Shown here one piece after another: positions 25,497 through 33,867 of a stretch of DNA of 64,000 bases (positions within the stretch are counted from its first letter, which is position 1; every line of letters begins with the position of its first letter). The translations under genes were made by a program, and so were the position numbers. Under the pieces are notes generated by a model that saw nothing but the letters and a program-made list of their open reading frames with translations, was not told the DNA's origin and ran no database searches. The DNA comes from Streptomyces narbonensis (GTDB taxonomy: Bacteria > Actinomycetota > Actinomycetes > Streptomycetales > Streptomycetaceae), in contig NZ_BMSF01000009.1 of NCBI RefSeq assembly GCF_014649015.1, positions 248,001-312,000 on the forward strand, in the 5' to 3' direction.

Positions 25497-25895
25497 ATGC
25501 AGTCCTACACCATCGGCCAGGCGGCGCGCCTCCTGGGCGTCAGCCCCGACACGGCCCGCCGCTGGGCCGACGCCGGCAGGGTCACCACGCATCGCGACGA
25601 GAGCGGGCGGCGGCTCATCGACGGCCGCGCCCTCGCCGCCTTCTCCATCGAGATCGCCCAGAGCGGCGCGGGCGAGGAGGACGACCCCTCCACCACCTCC
25701 GCCCGGAACGCGTTCCCGGGGATCGTGACCGCCGTCAAGCTCGGCGACGTCGCCGCACAGGTCGAGATCCAGGCGGGCCCGCACCGGCTGGTGTCCCTCC
25801 TCACCCGCGAGGCGGTCGAGGAGCTGGGCCTGGAGGTCGGCATGCGGGCGACCGCCCGGGTGAAGTCGACCAGCGTCCACATCGACCGCGTCTGA
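25497..25895 (+). CDS. HTH-TOBE molybdate-binding regulatory protein
   Basis: A 132-residue protein. An N-terminal excisionase/MerR-like HTH (YTIGQAARLLGVSPDTARRWADAGRV) is joined to a single TOBE/MOP domain (NAFPGIVTAVKLGDVAAQVEIQAGPHRLVSLLTREAVEELGL). Such fusions are found next to molybdate transporters in actinomycetes and are thought to sense or store molybdate or tungstate. The gene lies 5 nt upstream of the fused ModBC gene, clearly in one operon. Confidence 0.9.
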   Translation: MQSYTIGQAARLLGVSPDTARRWADAGRVTTHRDESGRRLIDGRALAAFSIEIAQSGAGEEDDPSTTSARNAFPGIVTAVKLGDVAAQVEIQAGPHRLVSLLTREAVEELGLEVGMRATARVKSTSVHIDRV

Positions 25896-25900
25896 GCCCG

Positions 25901-27850
25901 GTGACCCGCCTCCGCCCGCGCCCCTCCGGTCACGGCCCCCGCCCGCCCGTCCTCCTCGCCGTCCCCGCGCTGCTCGCCGTTGCGTTCCTGGTCCTGCCGC
26001 TCGTCGGCGTCCTCGTCCGTACCGACTGGGGCGCCTTCGTCGGGCACCTCACGGCTCCCGGCACCGTCGAGGCCCTGCAGCTGTCGCTGCTCGTCTCCTT
26101 CTGGGCGCTCGGTCTGTCGCTGCTGCTCGGGGTCCCACTGGCCTGGCTCCTCGCGCGGGTGCCGTTCCGCGGCAAGGCCTTCGTGCGCTCCCTCGTCCTG
26201 CTGCCGATGGTGCTGCCGCCGACCGTCGGCGGTGTGGCGCTGCTCCTCGCGTTCGGACGGCGCGGACTCCTCGGGCCCTGGCTGGAGTCCACCTTCGGCA
26301 TCACGCTCCCCTTCCACACCTCGGGAGCGGTCGTCGCGGCGACCTTCGTGGCGATGCCGTTCCTCGTCATCAGCCTGGAGGGCGCGCTCGCGGGACTGCG
26401 ACCCCGTTACGAGGAGACGGCGGCGTCCCTCGGCGCCTCGCCGGTACGGGTCTTCTTCACCGTCACCCTGCCCATGGTCGCCCCGGGGCTCCTCGCGGGC
26501 GCCGCGCTCACCTGGGCGCGGGCCCTGGGGGAGTTCGGCGCCACCATCACCTTCGCGGGGAACCTGCCCGGCAGCACGCAGACCCTGCCGCTCCAGGTGT
26601 ACCTGCTGCTCCAGGAGGAGCCGGAGGCCGCGACCTCCGTCTCGCTGCTGCTCCTCGCCATCGCCATGGCCGTGCTCGTCGCCCTGCGCGGTCGCTGGAC
26701 GGGCTCGCCTGCGGCGCCCCGGCGGACCGCCCCCGCCCCCGAGCCGGATCCCGGTCCCGGCGCCTCCCCCGAGGCTCCGAAGACCTCGCTCTCCGGCGGG
26801 GAGACGGACGGCGGTGGCTGGGCGCTGCGGACCGAGGTCGGCGGCTTCACGGAACTGGCCCTGGACGCCGACCCGGGAACCACGATCGCCGTCGTCGGCC
26901 CCAACGGCGCCGGGAAGACGACCCTCCTCCGGGCCCTCCTCGGCCTCACCCCCCGCGCCCACGCCACGCTCCGGCTCGGCGACACCGACGTCACCGACCT
27001 GCCCCCGCACCGACGGCGGGTGGCGTGGGTGCCGCAGGACGGCGCGCTCTTCCCGCACCTGTCCGCGCTCTCGAACACCGCGTACGGACTACGGGCCCAC
27101 GGCGTGCCCCGCGCCGAGGCGCGGCGGGCCGCACAGGCCTGGCTCGACCGGCTCGGCGTGGGGCACCTGTCGCACCGCCGTCCCGCGCAGCTCTCCGGCG
27201 GCCAGGCCCAGCGGGTCGCCCTCGCCCGTGCCCTGGCCGCCCGGCCCCGGCTGCTGCTCCTCGACGAGCCGCTCGCCGCGCTCGACCAGACCACCCGGGC
27301 ACATGTGAGGCACACCCTGCGCAGCCATCTCGCCGGGTTCGGCGGTGTCTGCCTGATCGTCACCCACGACCCCGTGGAGGCCGTCTCCCTCGCCGACCGG
27401 GTGCTCGTCCTGGAGGACGGACGCACCCTCCAGGACGCCTCCCCCGGCGAGGTGTCGCGCCACCCCCGGTCGCCCTGGGTGGCCCGGATGCTGGGCAGCA
27501 ACGCGTGGCCGGGGGCCGCGACCGCCGAGGGACTGGCGCTCGACGGGGGCGGTTCCCTGGTCGCCGCCGAGCCGCCGCCGGCCGGCACGCGGGCGCTGGC
27601 GATCATCGCGCCCGAGGCGGTGGCGGTGCACCGCGAGAAGCCGGGCGGCAGCCCCCGTAACGTCTGGCCCGGAACCGTACGGGAGATCACCGCGAGCGGC
27701 AGCCGGCTGCGGGTCCTGGTGACCTCCGACCGGGCCCCCGACCTCGTCGCCGAGATCACCCCGCAGGCGGCAGCCGAGCTGGGGCTCGCCGACGGGGTGC
27801 CCGTGTGGACCGGGGTCAAGGCGACCGAGGTGACCGTCGTGCCGCTCTGA
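25901..27850 (+). CDS. Fused molybdate ABC transporter permease-ATPase (ModB-ModC)
   Basis: A 649-residue fusion. Residues 1-265 are a ModB-like permease with about six helices and the EAA loop (YEETAASLGASPVRVFFTVTLPMV). A disordered Pro-rich linker follows. The ModC ATPase comes next: Walker A GPNGAGKTT near 330, signature LSGGQAQR near 430, Walker B LLLLDEPLAALD near 450 and the H-loop VTHD. A C-terminal TOBE domain (VWPGTVREITASGSRLRVLV) completes it. The start is GTG 25901. The usual substrate-binding protein ModA is absent from the 5-nt gap where it is often encoded. Confidence 0.92.
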   Translation: MTRLRPRPSGHGPRPPVLLAVPALLAVAFLVLPLVGVLVRTDWGAFVGHLTAPGTVEALQLSLLVSFWALGLSLLLGVPLAWLLARVPFRGKAFVRSLVLLPMVLPPTVGGVALLLAFGRRGLLGPWLESTFGITLPFHTSGAVVAATFVAMPFLVISLEGALAGLRPRYEETAASLGASPVRVFFTVTLPMVAPGLLAGAALTWARALGEFGATITFAGNLPGSTQTLPLQVYLLLQEEPEAATSVSLLLLAIAMAVLVALRGRWTGSPAAPRRTAPAPEPDPGPGASPEAPKTSLSGGETDGGGWALRTEVGGFTELALDADPGTTIAVVGPNGAGKTTLLRALLGLTPRAHATLRLGDTDVTDLPPHRRRVAWVPQDGALFPHLSALSNTAYGLRAHGVPRAEARRAAQAWLDRLGVGHLSHRRPAQLSGGQAQRVALARALAARPRLLLLDEPLAALDQTTRAHVRHTLRSHLAGFGGVCLIVTHDPVEAVSLADRVLVLEDGRTLQDASPGEVSRHPRSPWVARMLGSNAWPGAATAEGLALDGGGSLVAAEPPPAGTRALAIIAPEAVAVHREKPGGSPRNVWPGTVREITASGSRLRVLVTSDRAPDLVAEITPQAAAELGLADGVPVWTGVKATEVTVVPL

Positions 27851-27893
27851 CCTGCGGAGGCGGACGGGCGGGTGTGATGCGGAAGTCGCTCGC

Positions 27894-29960
27894 TCAGTCC
27901 GTGGTGCGCGTACGGGCCATGAGGACCGCGACGTCGTCCTGGGCCGGTCCGGCGAGGAGCCGGCCGAGCACCTCGTCGCACAGGGTGTCCAACGGGCGGT
28001 CCAGGCGGCCCCGGAGCGCCCGGGCGAGCTGGCTCATCCCCTGGTCGAGGTCCCGGTCGCGGGCCTCGATGAGGCCGTCCGTGTAGAGCACGAGCAGGCC
28101 GCCCTCGGGCAGGGCGACCTCCTCCGTACCGAAGTCGCGGGCTCCGGTGCCCAGGGGGGTGCCGGGTGGGCCTTCCAGGAAGGTGATGGTGCCGTCCGGG
28201 GTGGCGAGCGCCGGGGGCGGGTGCCCGGCGCGTGCGATGACCCAGCCTCCGGTTCCCGGGTCGTGGACCGCGTACACACAGGTCGCCATCTCGTCCTCGC
28301 CGAGGTCGGCCACGACGGCGTCGAGCGAACTGAGCATCCGGGCCGGGGCGATGTCGTGGCGGGCCAGGGTCCTCACGGCGGTGCGCAGTTGGCCCATGAC
28401 GGCGGCGGCGTGGATGCCGTGGCCCATGACGTCGCCGATGACCAGGCCGGTCCTGCCGCCGGGGAGGGCGATGACGTCGAACCAGTCGCCGCCGACGTCA
28501 TGGGCGCTCGCGGGGAGGTAGCGGCCGGTGAGCTCCAGTCCGGTGACGGCGGGCAGCGCGCTGTTGGTGAGGCTGCGCTGGAGGGTGATCGCCGCCTCCC
28601 GCTGTGTGGTGTAGAGGCGGGCGTTGTCGATGTTGAGGGCGGCGCGGGCGACGACCTCGTCGATGAGGACGCAGTCCTGCGTGTCGAAGGGCTCACGGGT
28701 CCGCAGACGCGTCACGGTGACCGCGCCGAGCACCTGCCCCCGGGCCACGAGTGGGACGAGGCGGGCGGAGCCGATGCGGGTCGCGAAGTAGGTGCGGAGC
28801 GCCTCGGTGCGCGGGTCGGTGAAGAGCGCCGGAAGGTCGGTGGTGTAGAGGTTCGTGGGTCTCCCGTCGGCGACGACCCGCTCGTACACGGAGTCCAGCG
28901 GGAGCTGGAAGGTCTGGCCGGGGGCGAGCATGGCGGTGGGGGCGGTCGGGTCGGGGAAGCCGGCGGCGAGGCGGCGCAGCACGCCTCGCGTGGAGGCCGC
29001 CGGGTCGTCCGGTTCGAGGACCGATTCCAGCATCTGTACGTCGGCGGAGTCGGCGAGCTGGGGTACGAGGAAGCGCACCACCTCCTGAGCCGTCTGCTCC
29101 AGGTCGAGGGTCGTGCCGATCCGCGCGCCGGCCTCGGCGAGCAGGGCGAAGCGGTGCCGGGCCCGCTCGACCTCGATGTGCGCCTCCTGGCTCTCGGTGA
29201 TGTCGACGAGCGAGGCGATGAGGCCGAGGGGTTCCTCGGCACGGTCGCTGAGGGGGGCGTACGAACAGGACCAGATGTGGTCGCGGCCGGGGTCGGCGGG
29301 CGTGCGGCCGACCCTGCGGGCGTCGACGACGGCGGTTCCGCTGTCGAGGACCTGGCGCATCAGGGATTCGAGCGCGGCGGCGTTGACACCGGGGACGACC
29401 TCGGTGAGGCGGCGGCCGACGTGGGCGGCCGCGGAGACGCCGTTCATCCGGGCGAGGGCGTCGTTGACGCGGAGGAACCGCAGGTCGGGGCCGAGGAGGG
29501 CGAGGCCGATGGGCGACTGGGTGAAGAGGCTCTCCATCGCGGCGAGGTTCTCCCGCATGCGCAGGACCTCGGAGGTCTCCACCGCGATGAGCATGGCCCC
29601 GGGACGTCCCTGCGGGTCGGCGGCGGGCACGATCCACATCTCCATGGCGATGGTGTGGCCGTCCCGGTGGCGGACGGGCAGCGTGCCGACCATGGTCTCG
29701 CCCGACTGGACGCGCTCGGTGAGCCGGTCGGCGAGGTCGCGGTTCGCGTCGGGGACGAGGAGCGGTGTGGCCAGGCGCCCGAGCGCGTACTCGGGCCGGT
29801 GGCCGAGCAGGTCCTGGGCGGCGAGGGACCACTCGACGATGCGGCCCTCGGCGTCCTCCCGCCAGAGGGCGATGGGCAGCAGCTCGCGGAGCACGCCCGC
29901 GTCCCCGACGGCCGCCCTCGGCGGCTTCGGAACCCTGCTCGACGACTGGTGAGTCTCCAA
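27894..29960 (-). CDS. PAS-PAS-GAF-SpoIIE serine/threonine phosphatase
   Basis: A 688-residue sensor phosphatase. Two PAS domains (RELLPIALWREDAEGRIVEW near 25-135; SPIGLALLGPDLRFLRVNDALARMNG near 150-260) precede a GAF domain (RHRFALLAEAGARIGTTLDLEQTAQEV onward). A PP2C/SpoIIE domain follows, with metal-binding Asps in DVGGDWFDVIALPGGRTGLVIGDVMGHG and LVLYTDGLIE, and a final DDVAVLMARTR. There is no C-terminal HATPase. It probably dephosphorylates STAS anti-anti-sigma proteins such as those at 47697 or 57176. Start TTG 29960 is uncertain because the ribosome binding site is weak. Confidence 0.9.
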   Translation of the reverse strand: METHQSSSRVPKPPRAAVGDAGVLRELLPIALWREDAEGRIVEWSLAAQDLLGHRPEYALGRLATPLLVPDANRDLADRLTERVQSGETMVGTLPVRHRDGHTIAMEMWIVPAADPQGRPGAMLIAVETSEVLRMRENLAAMESLFTQSPIGLALLGPDLRFLRVNDALARMNGVSAAAHVGRRLTEVVPGVNAAALESLMRQVLDSGTAVVDARRVGRTPADPGRDHIWSCSYAPLSDRAEEPLGLIASLVDITESQEAHIEVERARHRFALLAEAGARIGTTLDLEQTAQEVVRFLVPQLADSADVQMLESVLEPDDPAASTRGVLRRLAAGFPDPTAPTAMLAPGQTFQLPLDSVYERVVADGRPTNLYTTDLPALFTDPRTEALRTYFATRIGSARLVPLVARGQVLGAVTVTRLRTREPFDTQDCVLIDEVVARAALNIDNARLYTTQREAAITLQRSLTNSALPAVTGLELTGRYLPASAHDVGGDWFDVIALPGGRTGLVIGDVMGHGIHAAAVMGQLRTAVRTLARHDIAPARMLSSLDAVVADLGEDEMATCVYAVHDPGTGGWVIARAGHPPPALATPDGTITFLEGPPGTPLGTGARDFGTEEVALPEGGLLVLYTDGLIEARDRDLDQGMSQLARALRGRLDRPLDTLCDEVLGRLLAGPAQDDVAVLMARTRTTD

Positions 29961-30313
29961 CGCATCGACCTACGCATCGGCCCGGCCCCAAAGGGCGCAA
30001 TCCCTACCGAATCACCCTATCCGAGTCGTTGACGGCGGGCTCTGCGCAGTGCGTCCGTCCGATTTCCGGCCGCGCTCCGGGAGGGAGGCGGCCGGTGCCG
30101 AAGGCGGGGGCCGCGCTCCGGGAGGGAGGCGGCCGGTGCCGAAAGCGGGGGCGGGGAAGGCGGGGGCGTGGGCCAGGGGGTGGTGTCGGGCCGTTCTTCC
30201 GTAGTTCTACGGATGTGCCGGCGGGCGGCCGTCTGCCAGAGTCGTCGTGACCTCCCTGTACGCGCCTCCACGTGCGCCGCCGTTCCGCCCTTCCCGCTCC
30301 CGGAGTACCCCGC
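29961..30313. promoter_or_regulatory. Intergenic region: 41-bp repeat and TPR-operon palindrome
   Basis: No gene is supported in these 353 bp. A 41-bp unit is duplicated head to tail at 30068-30108 and 30109-30149 with one mismatch (G at 30103, A at 30144). Further right, TCCGTAG-TT-CTACGGA at 30198-30213 is a perfect palindrome with 7-bp arms, about 100 bp before the TPR gene, a good operator candidate for the TPR-kinase operon. TTGACG near 30028 could be part of a promoter. Confidence 0.6.
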
Positions 30314-32107
30314 ATGACCAGCCCCCCGTCCGACGCGCGTCCTCCGTACGACCGGGGGCCCGGCGGCGGGCCGGAGGATCCGCACACCCTCCTCGACCGG
30401 GCCCGGAGGCTCTCCGCGGCCGGCGGACACCCGGCGGCGGGCGGAGCCTGGGAGCGGGCCGCGACGGCCCTGCGGCGGGTCGGCGGGGGCATCACGCCCG
30501 GGGACCACGCCGACGCGCTGGACGCGACCGCCCTCGACTGCCGGGGCGGAGCGCGGCCCGCCGCCGAGACCCTCTTCTCGCGCGCCGCCGACCTGCACGA
30601 ACGGTCCGGTCTGCTCGGCAAGGCGCTGATCTCACGGGCCCGGGCCCTCGCCACGGGCCCGGAACCGGGCGCGTCCGCCTGCGCCGGGCTCGCGGAGCTC
30701 TGTGAGCGGGCCGCCGCCCTGCACGCGGCCGGCCGTGCCACCGTCGCCCAGACCGCGACGGTGCTCCTGCTGCGCTCCCGGGCCCGCGCCGACCTCCTCG
30801 ACACCACGTCCGACCCGGCGGCGGCGGCCGCCGCCCTGCGCGAGGAGCTCGTACGGCTCGTCGCCTTCGCCGCGCCCTACCGCGCGGACCCCGCCGTCCT
30901 CGGTTCCCTCGCCGACTGCCGCGCGCTCCTCGGGCGGGTCAGCGCGCCCGAGGACCCGGGCGCGGCCCTCGCCCACCTGCGGGCGGCCCTCGCGGACCAC
31001 GCCGCCTCGGGTCGGGCCTGGCCGCCGACGGAGACCGAGCTACTGCTCGCCGGGGTGCTCCGGGCCACCGGGGCGCGGGCGGAGGCGGCGGCCGTGCTGC
31101 GTACCGCCGTCGGCTCCGGCGAGGGGAACGCCCTGCTCCGGGCCACCGAAGGGGCCCGTCTCCGGCTCGCGCTCGCGCGGACGCTGGAGGGGGGCGAGGG
31201 GCCGGCCCCCTTCGGCCGGCACGCGAGGTCCGACGGTTCCGGCTCCCCGGGCAGCGAGGAGGTGGTGGCGCTGCTCACCGAGGCCGTCCGACTGTCCGAC
31301 GGCTCCGGCGAGGACCCTCTCCTGGGCGTCCTCGCCCGGCTGCGGCTCGGCTCCGCCCACGCGGCGCAGGGGCGGTGGCAGGAGGCCGCCACGGCCCTGG
31401 AGGAGGTCCTGGCCGGTCCGGCGCGGAAAGGGGACGAGGCGGCCCGCCTACGGGCCAGGGCCTGGCTCGCCTTCTGCGCGCTGCGCCGGGGCGAACCCGT
31501 ACGGGCCGCACGGCAGTACGCGCTCGCGGCGGCCGAGGCCCGGCTCCGGGCCGACCTCCACCACGGCGCGGCCCTGAGCCACCGTGCCGCGCACGCCCTG
31601 GGCGCGTCCGGGGCGCCGGAGAAGGCGGCGCGGGCCTACGAGCGCGCCGCCGACCTGTGGCGTTCCGCCCGCGACCACGGCGCGGCGGCCCGTTCCCTGC
31701 GCGCGCGGGCCCGGCACGTCCGGACGGCCTGGGGCGCCGCCAGGGCCGAAGTGGTTCTGGAGGAGGCCCTCCGGGAGGCCCAGCGCGGCCTGCGCGGCAC
31801 TCCGGAGCCGGCGGAGCGCGACCGGCTGGGCGCCGAACTCGTGCTGATCCGCGAGGAACTGACGGACCTCCTCGCCCCCGGTGCCGCCGACCCGGGGGCC
31901 ATCGACCCCGCTGCCACCGACCCCGACACGTGTCCCGGTACGTGTCCCGGTACGTGTCCCGGCCTCGGTCCGTGTCCCGGTCCGTGGTCGCCGCCGGATC
32001 CGTACGAGATGTCAGGGCACTATCAGGTGAACGTGTACGGCGACGTGTGCGGAGGCCGCCCATCGGCGGGCACCGCACCGAGAACCCGAATACAGGGGTG
32101 CGTGTGA
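30314..32107 (+). CDS. TPR-like helical repeat protein
   Basis: A 597-residue, Ala/Arg-rich protein made of degenerate TPR helices (for example HADALDATALDCRGGARPAAETLFSRAADLH; PEKAARAYERAADLWRSARDHGAAARSLRARA). It has no signal peptide or membrane helix, so it is likely a cytoplasmic scaffold. The last 60 residues differ: a Pro/Asp tail with a CPGTCPGTCPGLGPCPG repeat, then YQVNVYGDVCGG. ATG 30314 follows CGGAG by 8 nt. Its TGA overlaps the GTG of the Ser/Thr kinase (GTGA), so the two products are translationally coupled and probably interact. Confidence 0.82.
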   Translation: MTSPPSDARPPYDRGPGGGPEDPHTLLDRARRLSAAGGHPAAGGAWERAATALRRVGGGITPGDHADALDATALDCRGGARPAAETLFSRAADLHERSGLLGKALISRARALATGPEPGASACAGLAELCERAAALHAAGRATVAQTATVLLLRSRARADLLDTTSDPAAAAAALREELVRLVAFAAPYRADPAVLGSLADCRALLGRVSAPEDPGAALAHLRAALADHAASGRAWPPTETELLLAGVLRATGARAEAAAVLRTAVGSGEGNALLRATEGARLRLALARTLEGGEGPAPFGRHARSDGSGSPGSEEVVALLTEAVRLSDGSGEDPLLGVLARLRLGSAHAAQGRWQEAATALEEVLAGPARKGDEAARLRARAWLAFCALRRGEPVRAARQYALAAAEARLRADLHHGAALSHRAAHALGASGAPEKAARAYERAADLWRSARDHGAAARSLRARARHVRTAWGAARAEVVLEEALREAQRGLRGTPEPAERDRLGAELVLIREELTDLLAPGAADPGAIDPAATDPDTCPGTCPGTCPGLGPCPGPWSPPDPYEMSGHYQVNVYGDVCGGRPSAGTAPRTRIQGCV

Positions 32108-33867
32108 GCAGAGTGATCGACGGCCGCTTCGAGCTCGTGGAGCGGCTGGGTGGTGGCGGCATGGGGACCGTCTGGCGCGCCCGTGACCTGGCTCTCCACC
32201 GTGACGTGGCCCTCAAGGAGGTGCGCCCTCCGGACCCGGCGATGGCCGAGTACGACGTCGAGGGCGCCCGGACGCTGCGGGCACGGGTGCTCCGCGAGGC
32301 CAGGGCGCTGGCCCGGATCGACCATCCGGGCGTGGTGACGATCCACCACATCGTGGACGCGGGCGAGGGAACGTACCCCTGGCTCGTGATGGAGCTGGTC
32401 ACCGGCGGCTCGCTCCAGGACCGCCTCGACCGGGGCCCGATGACGCCCGCCGAGGCCGCCGTGCTCGGACACCGTCTGCTCGACGCCCTGAAGGCGGCGC
32501 ACGAACGGGACATCGAGCACCGTGACGTGAAGCCCGCCAACGTCCTGCTGCGGCCGGACGGGCGGCCGGTCCTCACCGACTTCGGCATCGCCGCGATCCG
32601 CGAGTCCACCGTCCTCACGGCCTCGGGTTCGATCATCGGCTCGCCCGACTACATGGCGCCCGAGCGGATCCGGGGCGGTTCGAGCGGCCCCGCCGCCGAC
32701 CTGTGGTCGCTGGGCATGCTGCTGTACGTGGCGGTGGAGGGCCACCACCCGATGCGCCGCGAGAACACCCTGGCGACGCTGGCGGCCGTGCTCTCCGACG
32801 ACGTGCCACCGCCCGTCCGGGCGGGTGAGCTCGGCGGCATCCTGAGCCGGCTGCTGCTGCGGGATCCGTCCGCCCGTCCGGACACGGCGGAACTCGAGCG
32901 CGCCCTGGCCGCCGCCGCGGCCGGTGCGGAGGGAATCCCGGGGGAGGGAATCGCCGGGGAGGGGATCGCCGGGGAGGCAATCCCTGGGGAGAGGATCGCC
33001 GGGGAGGTGTCCCCGACCTCGTTCCGCCTCGCGCCGCCGTCCGTATCCGTACCGGATTCCGTACCTCCTGTTTCTCCTTCGGATGCCGTGCCTCCCTCGA
33101 CCTTCGTGCCGGACAAGACGTCCGCGCCCGAAGCGTCGTCGGCCGCCCACGTGGTGGGCGGGGTGGAGCCGGTCACCTCGGCGGCGCCAGCCGGGGGCGG
33201 GCGCCGGCGGGGTCGCACCGGCCGGTTCCTCGGCGGGGCCCTGGTCGTGGTCCTCGCCGTCGGGATCCCCGTCGGCGCCACGTTCTGGGACTGGCGGCCC
33301 GGCGAGACGGGCAGCGGCCCGAGCGGCGCCACGCCCTCGCAGCAGGGCCCGGCAGCACAGCGCCCCGACCCTTCCTCGGCGGCTCCGGAGAAGACCTCGG
33401 CGCCCCCGAAGGAACGGAACCTGCTCACGCCGGCCGGGATCAGGGCCGCCGTCGCCGCGGTGCACGCGGCCACGGACGGCGCGAAGGTCACCGGCTTCGT
33501 CGTCTACCCGGACTACGCCGTGGCCGAGTCCCTGGTCAAGGGCAGCACGAAGCGCTACGACCGGTACGTCTACCGCGGCGAGGACGTGGCGGTCCGTCAG
33601 GGCCCCGGCGGCACCGCGTTTCCCGGCACGGTCCCGACCGACCTGGACACCTTCGACTGGGACGCCCTGCCCGCGCTCCTGAAGCGGGCCGACAAGGAAC
33701 TCGGCGTCGAACGGCCCACCAGCCGGTACCTCGTCCTCAACCCCGGCTCGACGCTCCTCGGGAGCGACCCGGGCATCAGCGTCTACCTCTCGGACACGTA
33801 CGGCGTCGGCTACCTCAAGGCCGACCGGAAGGGCCGTGTGACCTCCACCTATCCGCGCGAGAACTGA
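32104..33867 (+). CDS. Membrane Ser/Thr protein kinase (PknB-like)
   Basis: A 587-residue kinase. The Gly loop is LGGGGMGTVWRARD, the catalytic Lys is in VALKEVR, the HRD motif is HRDVKPANVLL, DFGIA and the APE motif GSPDYMAPE follow. After the domain (about 1-270) comes a GEGIxGE repeat segment, a Pro/Ser linker, one membrane helix near 373-396 and an extracellular domain of about 190 residues. That domain has no PASTA repeats and begins LLTPAGIRAAVAAVHAATDG, so it is a different sensor type. GTG 32104 overlaps the TPR gene. The 3' end overlaps the convergent LAL gene by 19 bp. Confidence 0.94.
   Translation: MSRVIDGRFELVERLGGGGMGTVWRARDLALHRDVALKEVRPPDPAMAEYDVEGARTLRARVLREARALARIDHPGVVTIHHIVDAGEGTYPWLVMELVTGGSLQDRLDRGPMTPAEAAVLGHRLLDALKAAHERDIEHRDVKPANVLLRPDGRPVLTDFGIAAIRESTVLTASGSIIGSPDYMAPERIRGGSSGPAADLWSLGMLLYVAVEGHHPMRRENTLATLAAVLSDDVPPPVRAGELGGILSRLLLRDPSARPDTAELERALAAAAAGAEGIPGEGIAGEGIAGEAIPGERIAGEVSPTSFRLAPPSVSVPDSVPPVSPSDAVPPSTFVPDKTSAPEASSAAHVVGGVEPVTSAAPAGGGRRRGRTGRFLGGALVVVLAVGIPVGATFWDWRPGETGSGPSGATPSQQGPAAQRPDPSSAAPEKTSAPPKERNLLTPAGIRAAVAAVHAATDGAKVTGFVVYPDYAVAESLVKGSTKRYDRYVYRGEDVAVRQGPGGTAFPGTVPTDLDTFDWDALPALLKRADKELGVERPTSRYLVLNPGSTLLGSDPGISVYLSDTYGVGYLKADRKGRVTSTYPREN
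32931..33009. repeat. 15-bp coding repeat in kinase linker
   Basis: Five to six imperfect copies of a 15-bp unit (GGGGAGGGAATCGCC type) encode GIPGE/GIAGE pentapeptides between the kinase domain and membrane helix. The unit keeps frame, so copy-number change would lengthen or shorten the linker without breaking the protein. Confidence 0.8.

Noticed and set aside
22671..25880. 1069-codon open frame on the minus strand
   Set aside because: It is antisense to the dehydratase, corA, AsnC and TOBE genes, all with clear family motifs. Its translation has no recognisable domain; long antisense frames are normal at this G+C content.
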